Position numbers and translations under genes: made by a program
Shown here: positions 35,830-47,200 of the stretch, one piece after another
How the letters are laid out: every line of letters starts with the position of its first letter
How positions within the stretch are numbered: position 1 is the first letter of the stretch
Notes under the pieces: model-generated
What the model was told of the DNA's origin: nothing
Databases searched by the model: none
The model's input: only the letters and a program-made list of their open reading frames with translations
Source of the DNA: Takakia lepidozioides
Taxonomy: Eukaryota > Streptophyta > Takakiopsida > Takakiales > Takakiaceae
NCBI GenBank assembly: GCA_030704615.1
Contig: CM060733.1
Coordinates: 24,428,001-24,492,000 of the forward strand
DNA: 64,000 nt
Reading direction: 5' to 3'

Positions 35830-35945
35830 GACTCATTGGTGGGGGGCCGCGCGGCGGACGTGGGGCGCGGGCGACCGAGCGCAGCGGCGGGCGGGGTGCT
35901 GGGGAGCCGGGCGTCCGTGCGCGGGGCCCATCGGCCACATCGTGC
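35830..35945. other. Extremely GC-rich patch near the right end of the MULE
   Basis: About 115 bp of very high G+C (for example GGGGGGCCGCGCGGCGGACG and GCGGCGGGCGGGGTGCTGGG) in a region otherwise near 45 per cent. It lies between the last CAGTCCGCT-type motifs and an ordinary AT-richer flank. No reading frame is supported. It may be the CpG-rich terminus of the element or an unusual insertion. Confidence 0.6.
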
Positions 35946-36246
35946 CCATTGAAGACCCTATTATCTTTAAATGAGAGGCTGGGTCACTATGTCCCGTGTT
36001 CATTATTATTATTTTTCAAACAAATCACTGACTATCAAAAACTGTATCCAGGGATGGTGACTTAGACTTTTGAGCGATGCATGCCATACTTCTCCGTGGT
36101 GGTAATTTGACAGAGTCCTCCAGCTCTGTGCATGTTGCTAGTACTGGCCACTGCAAACTACATTTCCATTATAGCTGATGCCTTTCCCTCCTCTATGCAA
36201 CCAAATTCTAGGCTGGATCCAGCACTTTGGGATCTAAATAACTAAC

Positions 36247-38582
36247 TCACATCTGCTGAACACAGAAGGCAAAAAGTGATCTACCCCTCTTTATACCAAA
36301 ATTTACTCCTGCTGACACTGGTTTTGGTGCTTTAACAAAATACCGATCAAGTGCTGTTGACACAGACCCTGGATTATCTGGTCCTGCACGAGCATACTGT
36401 GGACCGAAGCCTATACCAAGATAGACACAACCATTGGATATGGAAGGTCCTCCCGTGACAGACCCGTTTGTCTTGGAATAGCTCCACAAAATTCTCCCTG
36501 TTTCTGCATCGAGAGCATATATAGAACCAGTCGGTACGCCCTCTGATGTACCGAAGACAACTCCATTTGCAACAGCAACTGGCCCATTAGCAAGGGTTGT
36601 ATCAGGAGTAGCAGTGGACCACAAAACAGTACCATTTGTTGCATCAAGTGCCACCCATCCTCCTCCGGTTGTTACTTTGTTAGAAGGAACAAGAGTGAAG
36701 TTTTTCTGGTCGTAGTTGTTTATGTTTGTGTAAACCCGCTTCCCATCTGTAGCTGAGCCCCAGATTGGTCCACCAGACTGGCCCCCGGGTCCTGCAACCT
36801 GTTCATCTCAGGCAAGAGATATAAAACATATAAATGGGGTTAGTTTCAAGCACTCAGAAACATTGCTGACGTACGTGTATACTGAGAGATATGATGAGCT
36901 AGTTTGATATGGTGGTCTAACAATTTCAGTGGGTCCTGCAATTGAATGTTGAGAGAAGTGAGCATCCATGTACAGGTTAGGAATCGTACCGATTCCCATA
37001 CAATCTGACCATTGTCACGGTCAAGAGCGTAGAAAAATCCATTCTTCTGTCCAGTTACCACAATGTCACGCCAGTGAGGGTGGGCTGAGCTTGCATGTCC
37101 CCACTGTAGAATTGTCAGCATCATAGGGGCCTCACCGAAGTCTGCATCACGTCCTGAAATAGCTGGACAATTTGGGTTATGTGGAATGCTGCAAGCTTCA
37201 ACCCAAGTGTCATAGGCCCCAAGATGTTTACTCCAGACTATCGTCCCGTTGTCAAGGTCAATTGCAAGAATCGATTCCGAATGATCATCAGGCTTAAGAC
37301 AAGGATCTGGGTTGTCTGGCACGGTTTTATTGTTCTGCGCTTGCTGGCACGCCTCTATATCTGGAGGGACGGAGTAGGTATTCCCGGTTGCAATGAACAC
37401 CAGGTTTCTCCCAACATCTATGGACGGACTACTGCCCCATACCGCAGCTCCAGCATACAATCCTTTTATGCCGCCGTTGTTGGGTAACATCGGCGTCCGC
37501 CAGATGATGTTGCCTGTTTCGATATCCAACTTCACAAAACTTCCTTGGAATGTGCAGCAGATCTGCACATTCTCCTCGACTGATGACACGCCTACGTAGA
37601 ACGACCTGCATACGTAAACAAGTGATGTTGTCACCATGTAGATAGGAATTACTTATGCACGTCGCACAAGATTTCTAGATTGTTCAGCGACAAATCATCA
37701 TCTCCAAGCTGTATATGCTGATTGTGTGAAGTGATAAAGATAATTACCCTTTGAAAGCGGTGCCAGACATTGTCAGTACTGCGAGTGGATGTTTGTCCAC
37801 CAGAGTAGACCATAGTAGCTCTCCAGTGAATCGGTTAAGTGCAAGCACGAGTGCCGGACCAAACATCCCCACCAACACCACATTCCCTGCAACAACGCCT
37901 GATCTTGCCACTGTGGTCCGATTAATGCTCTTTGTACTCTCAGTGAGATTGGTCTTCCACAAAAGTTTTGCATTTTCTTCAACTACTGCATACATGAAAC
38001 CATTGAGACTGGGAGCGTATATTATCCCGTCTACAATGGATGGGACCGAACCTATGTCGTCTCCAGCCACAAACTCCCATTTCACTGTAAGACTTGGTGC
38101 CGTATCTGGACTAATCCTTGTCTCAAATGTGGCCTCCCTGCGGTTCTGTATTCCCCCACCGTGATTCGGCCAGCTCTGCTTGCAAAGAAACATCAATACG
38201 TCAGTACATGATTTCTGTCAACATTCAAATCAGGTGCACTTCTAAGGAGATTAACCAAAGCCATTTGGAAAGTCTTCTAGGGACTTTAACCGACAAACTC
38301 CGTGCAAAAGTTTCAGGGATTTAGCAAGAAATCCAATTATGTGCCCTTACAGATGTTGATTGCACATGATACCTATTTACTGGTCTACAAGGTGTTCATG
38401 ACCCGTCGACTGTGCCAGTTTAGCTCTAGAAAGCGTCAGCTGAATACCCAAAAATTTGTGTCCCAGAGTGGTTTCGGATCTCCATGTACTGGGAAATTAA
38501 ATTTGAACGCGGAGGTGTTGTAGGGGTCGGAGCAGATCAGCACAGCACAGATGCAAGCAACGGTAATTGCCTTCATCCTCAT
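36247..38582 (-). CDS. PQQ-repeat (polyvinyl-alcohol-dehydrogenase-like) secreted protein
   Basis: Four exons with consistent phases: 38582-38490, 38175-37748, 37605-36990 and 36798-36247, giving about 562 residues and no breaks. The N terminus (MRMKAITVACICAVLICS) looks like a signal peptide, so the product is probably secreted. The body is a beta-propeller of PQQ-type repeats: SWPNHGGGIQNRREA near the start, SVPSIVDGIIYAPS, FTGELLWSTLV, IETGNIIWRTP, VWGSSPSIDV, LDNGTIVWSKHLGAYD, RDNGQIVWES, GGPIWGSATDGKRVYTN and ALDAETGRILWSYS. Related bacterial enzymes oxidise polyvinyl alcohol with a PQQ cofactor; the substrate in plants is unknown. The family is bacterial in type, and a lateral origin in plants has been proposed. 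Start chosen as the Met before the hydrophobic stretch. Enzyme activity is inferred only. Confidence 0.85.
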
Positions 38583-40930
38583 GAGCAGCCTAATGAGCTG
38601 CGTGCTTTGTGTTTCTCACTGAAAATATGGCTGACGGAGGGACAGGAATTATAACATGGATCCTGTGAGAGTAGAATAATCAGAGGAGATATTTGAAGAT
38701 GAGTGTACATACAAGGCGGTTGATGATCTGTTTCTTTAAGTACTCCACACCTGTCCCAAAGAATTTAGTACTTTTATCTATGATTTAAACTGTATATGAC
38801 ACTTGGAATGAGCAGATCGAGCTGCCATGTATCTTAATGGTCCCACGCAACCCACATCTGGGTTACATGATCGCTATACCGACAGTAGCTTGAAGGTAAC
38901 CGCACAATACACCAGTTGGTGTATTCTCACAATTTGAGCAAAGGTTCCTGCAACTGGAATCAATTTTGTGCCTTGACCTAGATTCCATTCCATATTATGT
39001 AGCCATGGGCCTATAGGTATATTAGCCGGTATTTATTCTCGCTAGATGCGTAGTCTCCACCGGGGTGTCGCCAAGATGCGGTCTGGCTACTACACACGGG
39101 CTCTTCCACCCCAAGGGAGCACCTTCGGCCTTCATTTGCACTACACCCACACCATGATGAAAGCTGGGAATCAGTTGAGTATCGTGACACTGTAAGAGTG
39201 GACGAACGTCAATCCTGCATGGCATGATCTGACTCCGTGCTAGGGTGTGGTAGCTTAGATGTTTAATAAGATCCTTCAATTGCTTTTTAGCCATTTCTAT
39301 TTGAAGGTGGTTTAGGTTCCAAATTTACTGTTTTTAATGGGGGCCTATAAGGGGCCCACCGCCTCATCCCCACCTCCTCATGTTGCTTCTGAAAAGCTCT
39401 ACAAGTAGAAGGATGGCCCACCTCCTACTTCTATGCTTAGCCTCTCCACGTGGCCTCACATTTCACCAATTCCAAGAGAGGTACCCTCCCTATTAGCTGC
39501 TCTAATCCTCTCCTGTTTTCGACCTTGAGGAATACTTAGGACCCTTATCCCTTATTGGGCCCATTCCAACGCTGAAGTATGGCATAGTTGACTTATGTAG
39601 CCACTACATCTCCCAAAGAGGAATTGGTTGCCTTAAACCTTAAGCGCCCAATGGGTTACTTTGACTTTTGAGAAAATGTGAATCCCACAGGTTAAGACAA
39701 TCTTGTAAATATTGAAAAAAATGGAAAGTTTGGCCATCAACAGGAAACGCGACCGTTGCAAGTAGGCCCCAAATTTTGAACTATTGAAGAAAAAAATTAT
39801 GAAGCGAAAAAATTACAATTTGCATGACGGGATGAACTGCGATGGGCATGGGAATTAGAGGATTCCATCCCCACGGGATCCTACTACATCCAAGCCAAAA
39901 ACCATCAAAATTGGCCAACAAATGGCTGTGTCAACTTGATCAACGCATGGAGGGTCAAATTTTGTGTTGTTGGGTTTCACCATGCTGGTGGGTTTATCTG
40001 TGTTTTTGTAGCTTGCTTGCATTTCCAGATCTCTTCAATGTTCCATTCACACCTCACACAAGCCTACTCATTTGTACACCCAGCCCACAATGAAGCATTC
40101 CCATCTACACCATCTCTATGGTGACCTTATGTGAGTGGGGGGGTTGAACCCAAGAACCTACCCCCATTTGGCAGTCCACACATGAATAGTACAAAGGGGG
40201 GGAAGCTGAAAACCTTTGTATTGTACACCCCCGCTTGAGGAGGGGACTATGACCTAAGCTAACATGTCACCACACTGACTCCCTAGAGCCTTTACTGCTA
40301 AACAGACCTCTTAAACGAGGACCAGCTGCTTAAGCTGATCCACCAACTACATAATTACATACGAAAATCCTACACAACACATGAAATCCCAATATACAAA
40401 ATTAACGAAGCATCCAACCAACACTTGGCAACAAAAATCGCATACGTCATGGCACATCGTTAGCCAACAAACAAACAATTCAAAGACTCTCTAACCAAGC
40501 ACCTCTCTATCCGCTTACGTCTCTAGTACAATCTTTCAAACATAAACCAAGCATGAACCCATTCACAGCAAGGCACGTTAGTGTGTTCAAACATACACAT
40601 AGTGCTACCACATACAAGGGCAAGTGTCCAGAGAATACCCCCTCCTTGAGATTGTTGAGTTTGTTGAGTTTGCACGTTGCTTGTAGTGGCGGTAGAACTA
40701 GAAGAAGCCATGCTACGAAGATACGAAATGAATCTTGCTCTATACTATGCCTAGCAGCTAGTAGACACAATGCACGCTTTAGATGAACAAAGAAAATATG
40801 AGAGATTGAAAAATTACAAAGGGCTTGATCTTCCCAGCACTCATAGTACGTAGACCTGCCGTCTCTCTATTCTGCTATTCTCTGCACTGCTTCAGTTGAC
40901 TTGTGAAACAGCTCGGCTCGTTATATTGCT
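38583..40930. other. Intergenic, 2.3 kb, no confident gene
   Basis: Promoter side of the PQQ gene, then unassigned sequence. A minus-strand open frame from 40711 starts MASSSSTATTSNVQTQQTQQ, which resembles the N terminus of some Copia Gag proteins, and the stretch 40130-40260 looks repeat-derived. The evidence is too thin to define an element. Confidence 0.35.
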
Positions 40931-40948
40931 AACTTCCACCGCCGATGA

Positions 40949-41776
40949 TCATTTATGGCACTGTCCTACGTATTCTATATTTATAGATGTAGGCGGCTCT
41001 ACTGACTGAGCACTTTCCATATAGATTTCCTCCTCCAAGTCTCCATGGAGGAAAGTTGTTTTGACATCCATTTGGTGAATCTCATAGTCCTTTATGGCGG
41101 CTATGGCCAATAAACATCTGATCGACGAATATTTAGAGACAGGAGCAACTGGGAACAACCTTTAGCCACTAATCGGGCCTTGAATTTTTCAATGCTTCCA
41201 TCCACTTTGTATTTAGTCTTGAAGACCCATTTGCAATCAATGGTCTTTTTACCAGATGGCAAATTTGTGATGAACCATGTCTTGTTTTTGAACAACGACT
41301 CAAACTCAGCATCCATAGCTGCTTTCCATTCATCTTTGTGCAGGCTTGAAAGAACTTCTCCCACTGAAGTTGGTTCTTCTTCGGCAACCAGACAACTGTA
41401 AATTGTTTCTACTTTTGCTATATTTGCTTCGAACCTTTTGGGAGCTCTCCTGACTCTCTGAGACCTTTTGAGAAAATTCTCTTTAGTTATGTGAGGAGAC
41501 ATTCCATCGTCTTCATCTAAGATTTGTTTGTTTTCGTATGCTTGATAAGAGACTTGTCTCGATGATGGAGACACGGGCTTTTCAAGTGGCTCGACAAGTG
41601 GCTCCATGTGTTCTTCATGACTCCTGTAAACTGGACCTTGCTGATCAGAAATAAGGCTTTTTTTAACAACCTCATCTATAGAGTTAAAATTGTCGTCGTG
41701 AAAAATGACGTCTCTAGACATGATTAGCTTCATGGTCCTCAAATTATAGAGTCTATAATTTGTGGTGAAATCCAAG
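40949..41776 (-). mobile_element. Ty1/Copia retrotransposon fragment (integrase C-term to reverse transcriptase)
   Basis: Minus-strand reading gives TTNYRLYNLRTMKLIMSRDV (integrase C-terminal signature), an acidic linker ending RSQRVRRAPKRF, then WKAAMDAEFESLFKNKTW and WVFKTKYKVDGSIEKFKARL, the start of Copia reverse transcriptase. After a frameshift near 41110-41150 it continues with [19 protein letters not shown]. The fragment stops near 40950, before the YVDD box, and has no LTRs. At its 5' side, homology ends exactly where CACTACTACG begins at 41777. Dead fragment. Confidence 0.85.
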
Positions 41777-42480
41777 CACTACTACGTTTAGGGGGGTTTA
41801 CTGACGCTTATCCCCCCATGGCGCCTCTCCCGTGCGACGCCCCCACCACGTGCCCATCTTGCGACGCCTTGGGCGTCATAGACATAATGCCAAAGTCCAC
41901 AAAAACGTGGATTGTGGCCAAGTCCTTTGGAAACACATCAATGGCAGAAACTCAACTCGGCTTAGCTTCGGCAAGTAGGGATCTCCAACGCCAACTGCTG
42001 TTCCATTCTCCCTTTTCTCTGTCTCCAAGTTCGCATCACTTTAGTGTTCTCTTTATTTTTTTTCTTTCTTAGGCTCCAATCCCTGCTTGAAGTGGATTGC
42101 TCAAAACCATTCTTATCGCTGCTTTTTTCTCTCATGTCGATCCTGGCTTCCATGTTCTAAATGCACATTCACTTATAGGATGCTCCTCTCATTGATCGCA
42201 ATGGTAGGAATCTGTCAGGGCTAGTCAGCATACCCTTGCCCTCATTCTGGAGCTCGCATCTTGTGAGCTTTCGAGTTCGTTCATGGCCCTCTCCTAGCTG
42301 TTGTTCTTAGTCGTAGCATTCCTCCTCATCCTCTTGGATGGTTTTCTCTCCGTTAAAAGTACTATGGGTTTGTCCCTCACCGTCAGGTGTATTTGCCTTA
42401 TGGCCCCACAAGGGGTTTTTTTTTTCCCCTCTCATAATAAAATATCAGGATTTATTCCACCAAAAAAAAAAAAAAAAAAA
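41777..42480. mobile_element. Possible CACTA-type element end inserted in the Copia fragment
   Basis: The sequence from 41777 starts CACTACTACG on +, as plant CACTA (En/Spm) elements do, and it begins exactly where the Copia coding homology stops. AAG at 41774-41776 could be the 3-bp target duplication. The opposite end (TAGTAGTG) was not found and no transposase is visible, so this is tentative. A poly-A run lies at about 42462-42479. Confidence 0.3.
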
Positions 42481-42540
42481 GGTGACTTTCTTTTATTGGC
42501 GAGAGTTTATGGGGATTTTGGATGATATATTGGAAAGTTG

Positions 42541-42865
42541 CAATGTTGGGCGGTTATTTAAATTTCCTATTATATATATATATGATTGGCGGAAGTGAAA
42601 AAATGAAGTAACCGGTCCAGTTAGGAACCGGCGGAGGTCACGCATTCAAATAACCGAGCAAAGAACCTTTTAAAGAACCGGCCAATACTCGCAGTTATTT
42701 GATGAAAACCGTCGTTTATTTGAGGTTTTTGCAAGTAACCGTAATTGCAGGTTATATCTAGCCATGAAAAATTTAGCAACCGCAACCGCGGGTTAATAGT
42801 TTCCAAAATTTTGAAGCAACTGGAACCCACGGTTATGAAAAAAATCAAATAACCGCCCAACACTG
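42541..42865. mobile_element. Non-autonomous hAT-type element
   Basis: 325 bp bounded by terminal inverted repeats: CAATGTTGGGCGGTTATTT at the left and the complement of CAGTGTTGGGCGGTTATTT at the right (18 of 19 match). It is flanked by an 8-bp duplication with one mismatch, GAAAGTTG (42533-42540) and GAAAGATG (42866-42873). Internally it holds many AACCG/CGGTT words in both orientations and no coding frame. TIR sequence, TSD length and motif style fit the hAT superfamily. Confidence 0.88.
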
Positions 42866-42873
42866 GAAAGATG

Positions 42874-44267
42874 CCACCAAGTCATATACATTCATCCAGT
42901 TTGCGTGAACTCTTGGTGGCTATTCATCTACTGCTGGGGGAGTTACTCTTGCACTCTCCTACTCACAGAGCCGTTTAACAACGGGCCAAATTTGTATGGG
43001 ATTCGAATGGGATGGTAGCATGTTTGCTCAGAAACGCGTACAGTTGGTAGAGTAGAATGAGAGGGTCTATAAAGCAGCTTATACTATGCTTAGAGAGTGT
43101 TAGTGATTTCGTATTCAAGAACTGGCAGCGCATGGATAGATAGTGTTCGACATACTGGCTCAGAGTATTCAGGTCCAAACTTCACTCGTGAGACGTAGTT
43201 CAGTACATTGCTATTTTCTAGAGAGGATAGGACTCAGGAGATAAAGCAACCGACGCCTGAGTGAGGCCTAAGCAAACCAAAGTATTATCGGGAGATAGAA
43301 TTTGTCAAACCCATAAGAAACATCGAAGTCCTAGCTACTACATCATTATCAAAGCATAGATCTATAGAGCACTGTGTATATGTACATTGGCCCGAGGTGC
43401 GACCCATAGAAGATTTTCCCCTGCTTGAAATGGTGACCGTGAGATCATTCCATAGACATCCTTTGGAGTTGTTGGGTTTTTAGGACTTCAAGAACCTCCT
43501 GGAGCACCTCTGGAGCACCAGTGGGGTTTGATCAGTTTAGAGGAGTCCTATGGTAGAGATTATCATTTGGAAGCTTCATTTCCTTGCCGAACATATGCTC
43601 ACGACGCAGAGCTGGCCTGTGCGAAACAATCGTGGTGGAGATGCATGAATCTTCCTTGCTTCTTTACGGGTGTGATCTAGCTTAAAACAGAGGTGCCTAA
43701 GGAACCACACTTCACGTGACCAGGGTTACCTGGCCAGAAATTTTCATTGAATCTGAGCCTCCTCTGTATTTTTGTAGAGCTTTGTCACCTTTTGTCAATC
43801 TGCAGTTGGGTGGTGACTAATCTGTCGTCTTTGAAACCACATCTCTTGGAACATATAATCCGTTGTCTGAAATGGAAAAAGGGACTATGAATCGGCAGCC
43901 TCAGAAAAAATTGCCGACAAAACTTGTACCCTTTCATCTGCCGCCAGACTAAAACGTTGAGGTCCCTGGAATAGTCCCGCTTAAATTAGAAAAAGTTTCT
44001 CTTATTAGACTGCTTTTACTAGACTTTGTAGAGACTCCTTAATGAGCTCGGAGAGGCAAACAATCTTTGTGTTATCCCTGCATCTTCAGAAGGTGAGTTT
44101 TTGCAATCAGAGCTGGCCGTTTCTAGATAGAGCTCTCATTGTTATCAATTGGAAATTCTCTAAATCAGATTTAGTTCCTGAGGACGTGCGCGGTCTTGAG
44201 GGGCTACTGTTTTGCACCCTGCCTGATCATCTGCCGAGAGCGAGATCCCTAAAATTGTGAGGGAGAT
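42874..44267. other. 5' flank of the helicase locus; no gene seen
   Basis: About 1.4 kb with no recognised coding segment or repeat. If the helicase locus is transcribed, its promoter lies here. There is no sign of an upstream exon. Confidence 0.4.
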
Positions 44268-47200
44268 ATGATGGTCATGCAACAGGGAAAGGCTGAGGAA
44301 GAGGTAGTAATTGATGGATTGAAGAAGTTAGAGTACCTGTCTTTAGTGTCCAAAGTGTGCAGAGACTTAGACGCACATATAGGATGCTCGGACAAAGTCC
44401 TTGCTGAGTTCATTATTGATCTGGCCAATAAGAGTGATTCTGTGGATTCCTTTCGAAATTCGTTAAAGAATAATGGAGCTGAGATGCCGGAGTACTTCGT
44501 CCAAATTTTGCTTAGGATTATCCATGCAATTCTACCGCCAAAGAGTAAGGGGGAGAGAGAGAAGCTGAAGGGTAAAAGGGGGGAGGAGGAAGAGAAGAAA
44601 TCCGCGTTTCCAAGGCTTTCGGTGCCTGATAACAAGCAAAGAGCGAAGGATTTAGAGCAGGAGCTGCAAGGGGACGGCGATGTGGGTAGGGCTAGGGTGT
44701 CTGGCAGGGATGGTCGCCGGGATCCAGATCGAGAGAACGGCAGAGGTGGCCCGTTGGCTGAGGAGCCTCAACTTTGTAGGATATACAGAGGTCGGGTTTC
44801 CCGCATCGTGAACTCTGGTTGCTTTGTGCAACTGATTGGCGTGAAAGATCGCAAAGAGGTGCTTGTCCATGTGTCCCAGACTTCTGTCAGGAGGTTCGCG
44901 AATGCGAAAGAAGCAGTGGAGAGAGATCAGGAGTGTTGGGTGAAGGTCATCTCTCTCGCTGGCCAGAAAATGAGTCTGTCGATGCGCGATGTCGATCAAA
45001 AGACCGGGCAAGATATTCTACCTAGCAAGAGGAACGCCAGAGAGGAGGAGAACTTCTATGCAAACCCTTCCAGCTCTAGCCCGGCTCCCTTGACAAGGAA
45101 GGGACTGTCGGGCATTACCGGCCTAGTAGAAGAAGACGAGAAGACCCATGAAGCGGATGAGTTCTCTTGAGCGATGGGAGGCCAAGCAGTTGATTGCATC
45201 GGGGGTCTCAGGTGTGCGCGACTATCACATGTATGATGAAGATGGCGGGGGCACGCGGTATCAGGAAGAGGGTGCTGAGGAAGAGCTTGAGATTGAAGTG
45301 AACGAGGATGAACCTGCATTTCTCAGGGGCCAGACACGTTACTCTAGTGATTTGTCTCCTGTAAGGATTGTGAAGAATCCGGATGGCTCCTTACAGAGAG
45401 CAGCAATGACACAATCAGCTCTTGCAAAAGAGAGGGAAGAATTGCGCCGGCAGCAGGAGCGGACCATGCTGGATTCAATCCCCAAGGATTTGAACAAGTC
45501 ATGGGTGGACCCCATGCCTCAGATTGGAGACAGGCACCTTGCTCAGGAGCTTCGGGGAGCGGGCCTGCCAGCCCCTGAGATGGCACAGTGGAAAAAGGAT
45601 GCTTTTGGCAAGGCCCCAACATTGGGACAGCGTTCCAAGCTCTCGATCCAGGAGCAGCGGCGGGGCTTGCCTATCTATAAGCTGAAGAACGAACTCGTCA
45701 AGGCTGTGAATGACAACCAAGTGTTGGTCGTGATTGGAGAGACGGGTTCTGGAAAGACCACTCAAATGACTCAGTATTTGGCAGAGGCCGGATATACAAC
45801 GCAGGGTAAGATAGGATGTACACAGCCTCGGCGAGTCGCGGCAATGTCTGTGGCCAAGAGAGTTGCTGAAGAGTTTGGTTGTCGACTTGGGGAGGAGGTG
45901 GGGTTCGCCATCAGGTTTCAGGATTGCACAGGGCCAGAGACGGTCATCAAGTACATGACCGATGGCACGTTGTTGCGAGAGATTTTAGTCGATGAGCAGC
46001 TTGTTTCTTATTCAGTGATTATGCTTGATGAGGCCCATGAGCGTACCATCAGTACAGATGTTTTGTTCGGGCTCTTGAAAGGATTGCTAAAGCGCCGGCC
46101 TGACTTGAGGCTGATTGTCACTTCAGCAACTCTGGATGCCGACAAATTTTCAAGGTATTTTCTTGATTGCCCTATTTTTACGATACCTGGACGAACTTAC
46201 CCCGTCGAGAAATTCTTCACGAAACAGCCTGAGACAGACTATCTGGATGCAGCTCTTTTTACAGTGCTGCAGATTCATGTACAGGAGCCTAAGGGGGACA
46301 TTCTCCTTTTCCTGACAGGGCAAGAAGAGATAGATACTGCTTGTCAGATTTTGTACGAGAGAGACAATGAAGACAATGGAGAGGTTGGGTCCTAATGTGC
46401 CTGAACTCATCATCCTGCCCGTCTACAGTGCTCTTCCAAGCGAAATGCACTCTCGGATTTTTGAACCTGCCCCTCCTGGAACGAGAAAGGTGGTGGTCGC
46501 CACCAATATTGCAGAGGCTTCTCTTACTATCGATGGGATTCAATACGTGGTCGATCCAGGGTTTGCGAAGCAGAAAATGTATAACCCAAAGCTGGGCCTG
46601 GACTCCTTGATCATCACTCCAATCTCCCAAGCTTCAGCACTACAAAGGGCGGGAAGGGCAGGTCGAACAGGGCCTGGCAAATGCTACCTACTTTATACAG
46701 AAAGTGCATACGAAAATGAGATGCTGCCGACACCAGAAATTCAAAGAACGAACTTGGGTTTAACCACGTTGACGATGAAAGCTATGGGGATCCACGACCC
46801 TCTCTCATTTGATTTCATGGACCCCCCTCCACCACAGGCACTTATCTCAGCGATGGAACAGCTTTATAGTCTTGAAGCACTAGATGACGAAGGCTTTCTC
46901 ACAAAGTTGGGAAGAAAGATGGCAGAGTTTCCATTGGAGCCCCCCCCTCTCCAAGATGTTGCTGGCCAGTGTGGACTTGGGTTGCAGCGATGAGATTCTC
47001 ACAATTGTTTCTATGTTGCAAGCCCAGAACATCTTCTATCGCCCCCATGAGAAACAAGCTCAGGCTGACCAGAAGAAAGCTAGATTTTTCCAGCCGGAAG
47101 GGGATCATTTGACACTGTTGGCGGTGTATGAGGCTTGGAAAGCCAACAACTTCTCAGCTACGTGGTGTTTTAAGAATTTTGTGCAGTCACAGTCGTTGAA

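Larger units (their letters stand above)
24100..35960. mobile_element. Large Mutator-like element carrying a Ulp1/C48 gene and a MULE transposase, with pervasive CAGTCYGCTGG motif
   Basis: Two convergent genes define the element: the C48-peptidase gene (25596-31414, +) and the MULE transposase gene (32324-35529, -), with 3' ends meeting around a 66-bp tandem repeat at 31971-32230. Plant MULEs with ULP-like genes are known (the Kaonashi group in Arabidopsis), and convergent two-gene layout is known from maize MuDR. The short motif CAGTCYGCTGG and relatives run from about 24760 to 35830. At both ends it points inward: CAGTCTGTTGG on + at the left, CAGTCCGCT on - at the right. I could not identify matching long TIRs or a 9-10 bp target duplication, so both ends are approximate. 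Frame breaks in both genes suggest this copy is ageing. Confidence 0.7.

Noticed and set aside
24100-35960. CAGTCTG repeats considered as a CRISPR-like or telomere-like array
   Set aside because: Spacing is irregular, the words vary, and they lie in exons, introns and flanks of transposon genes; no regular spacers.
35691-36065. 124-codon frame through the GC-rich patch
   Set aside because: Gly/Arg/Ala-rich text typical of chance translation of GC-rich DNA.
40507-40786. MASSSS..QTQQTQQ frame as a Copia gag
   Set aside because: Only the first residues look Gag-like, and the order relative to the integrase/RT fragment is wrong for one element.
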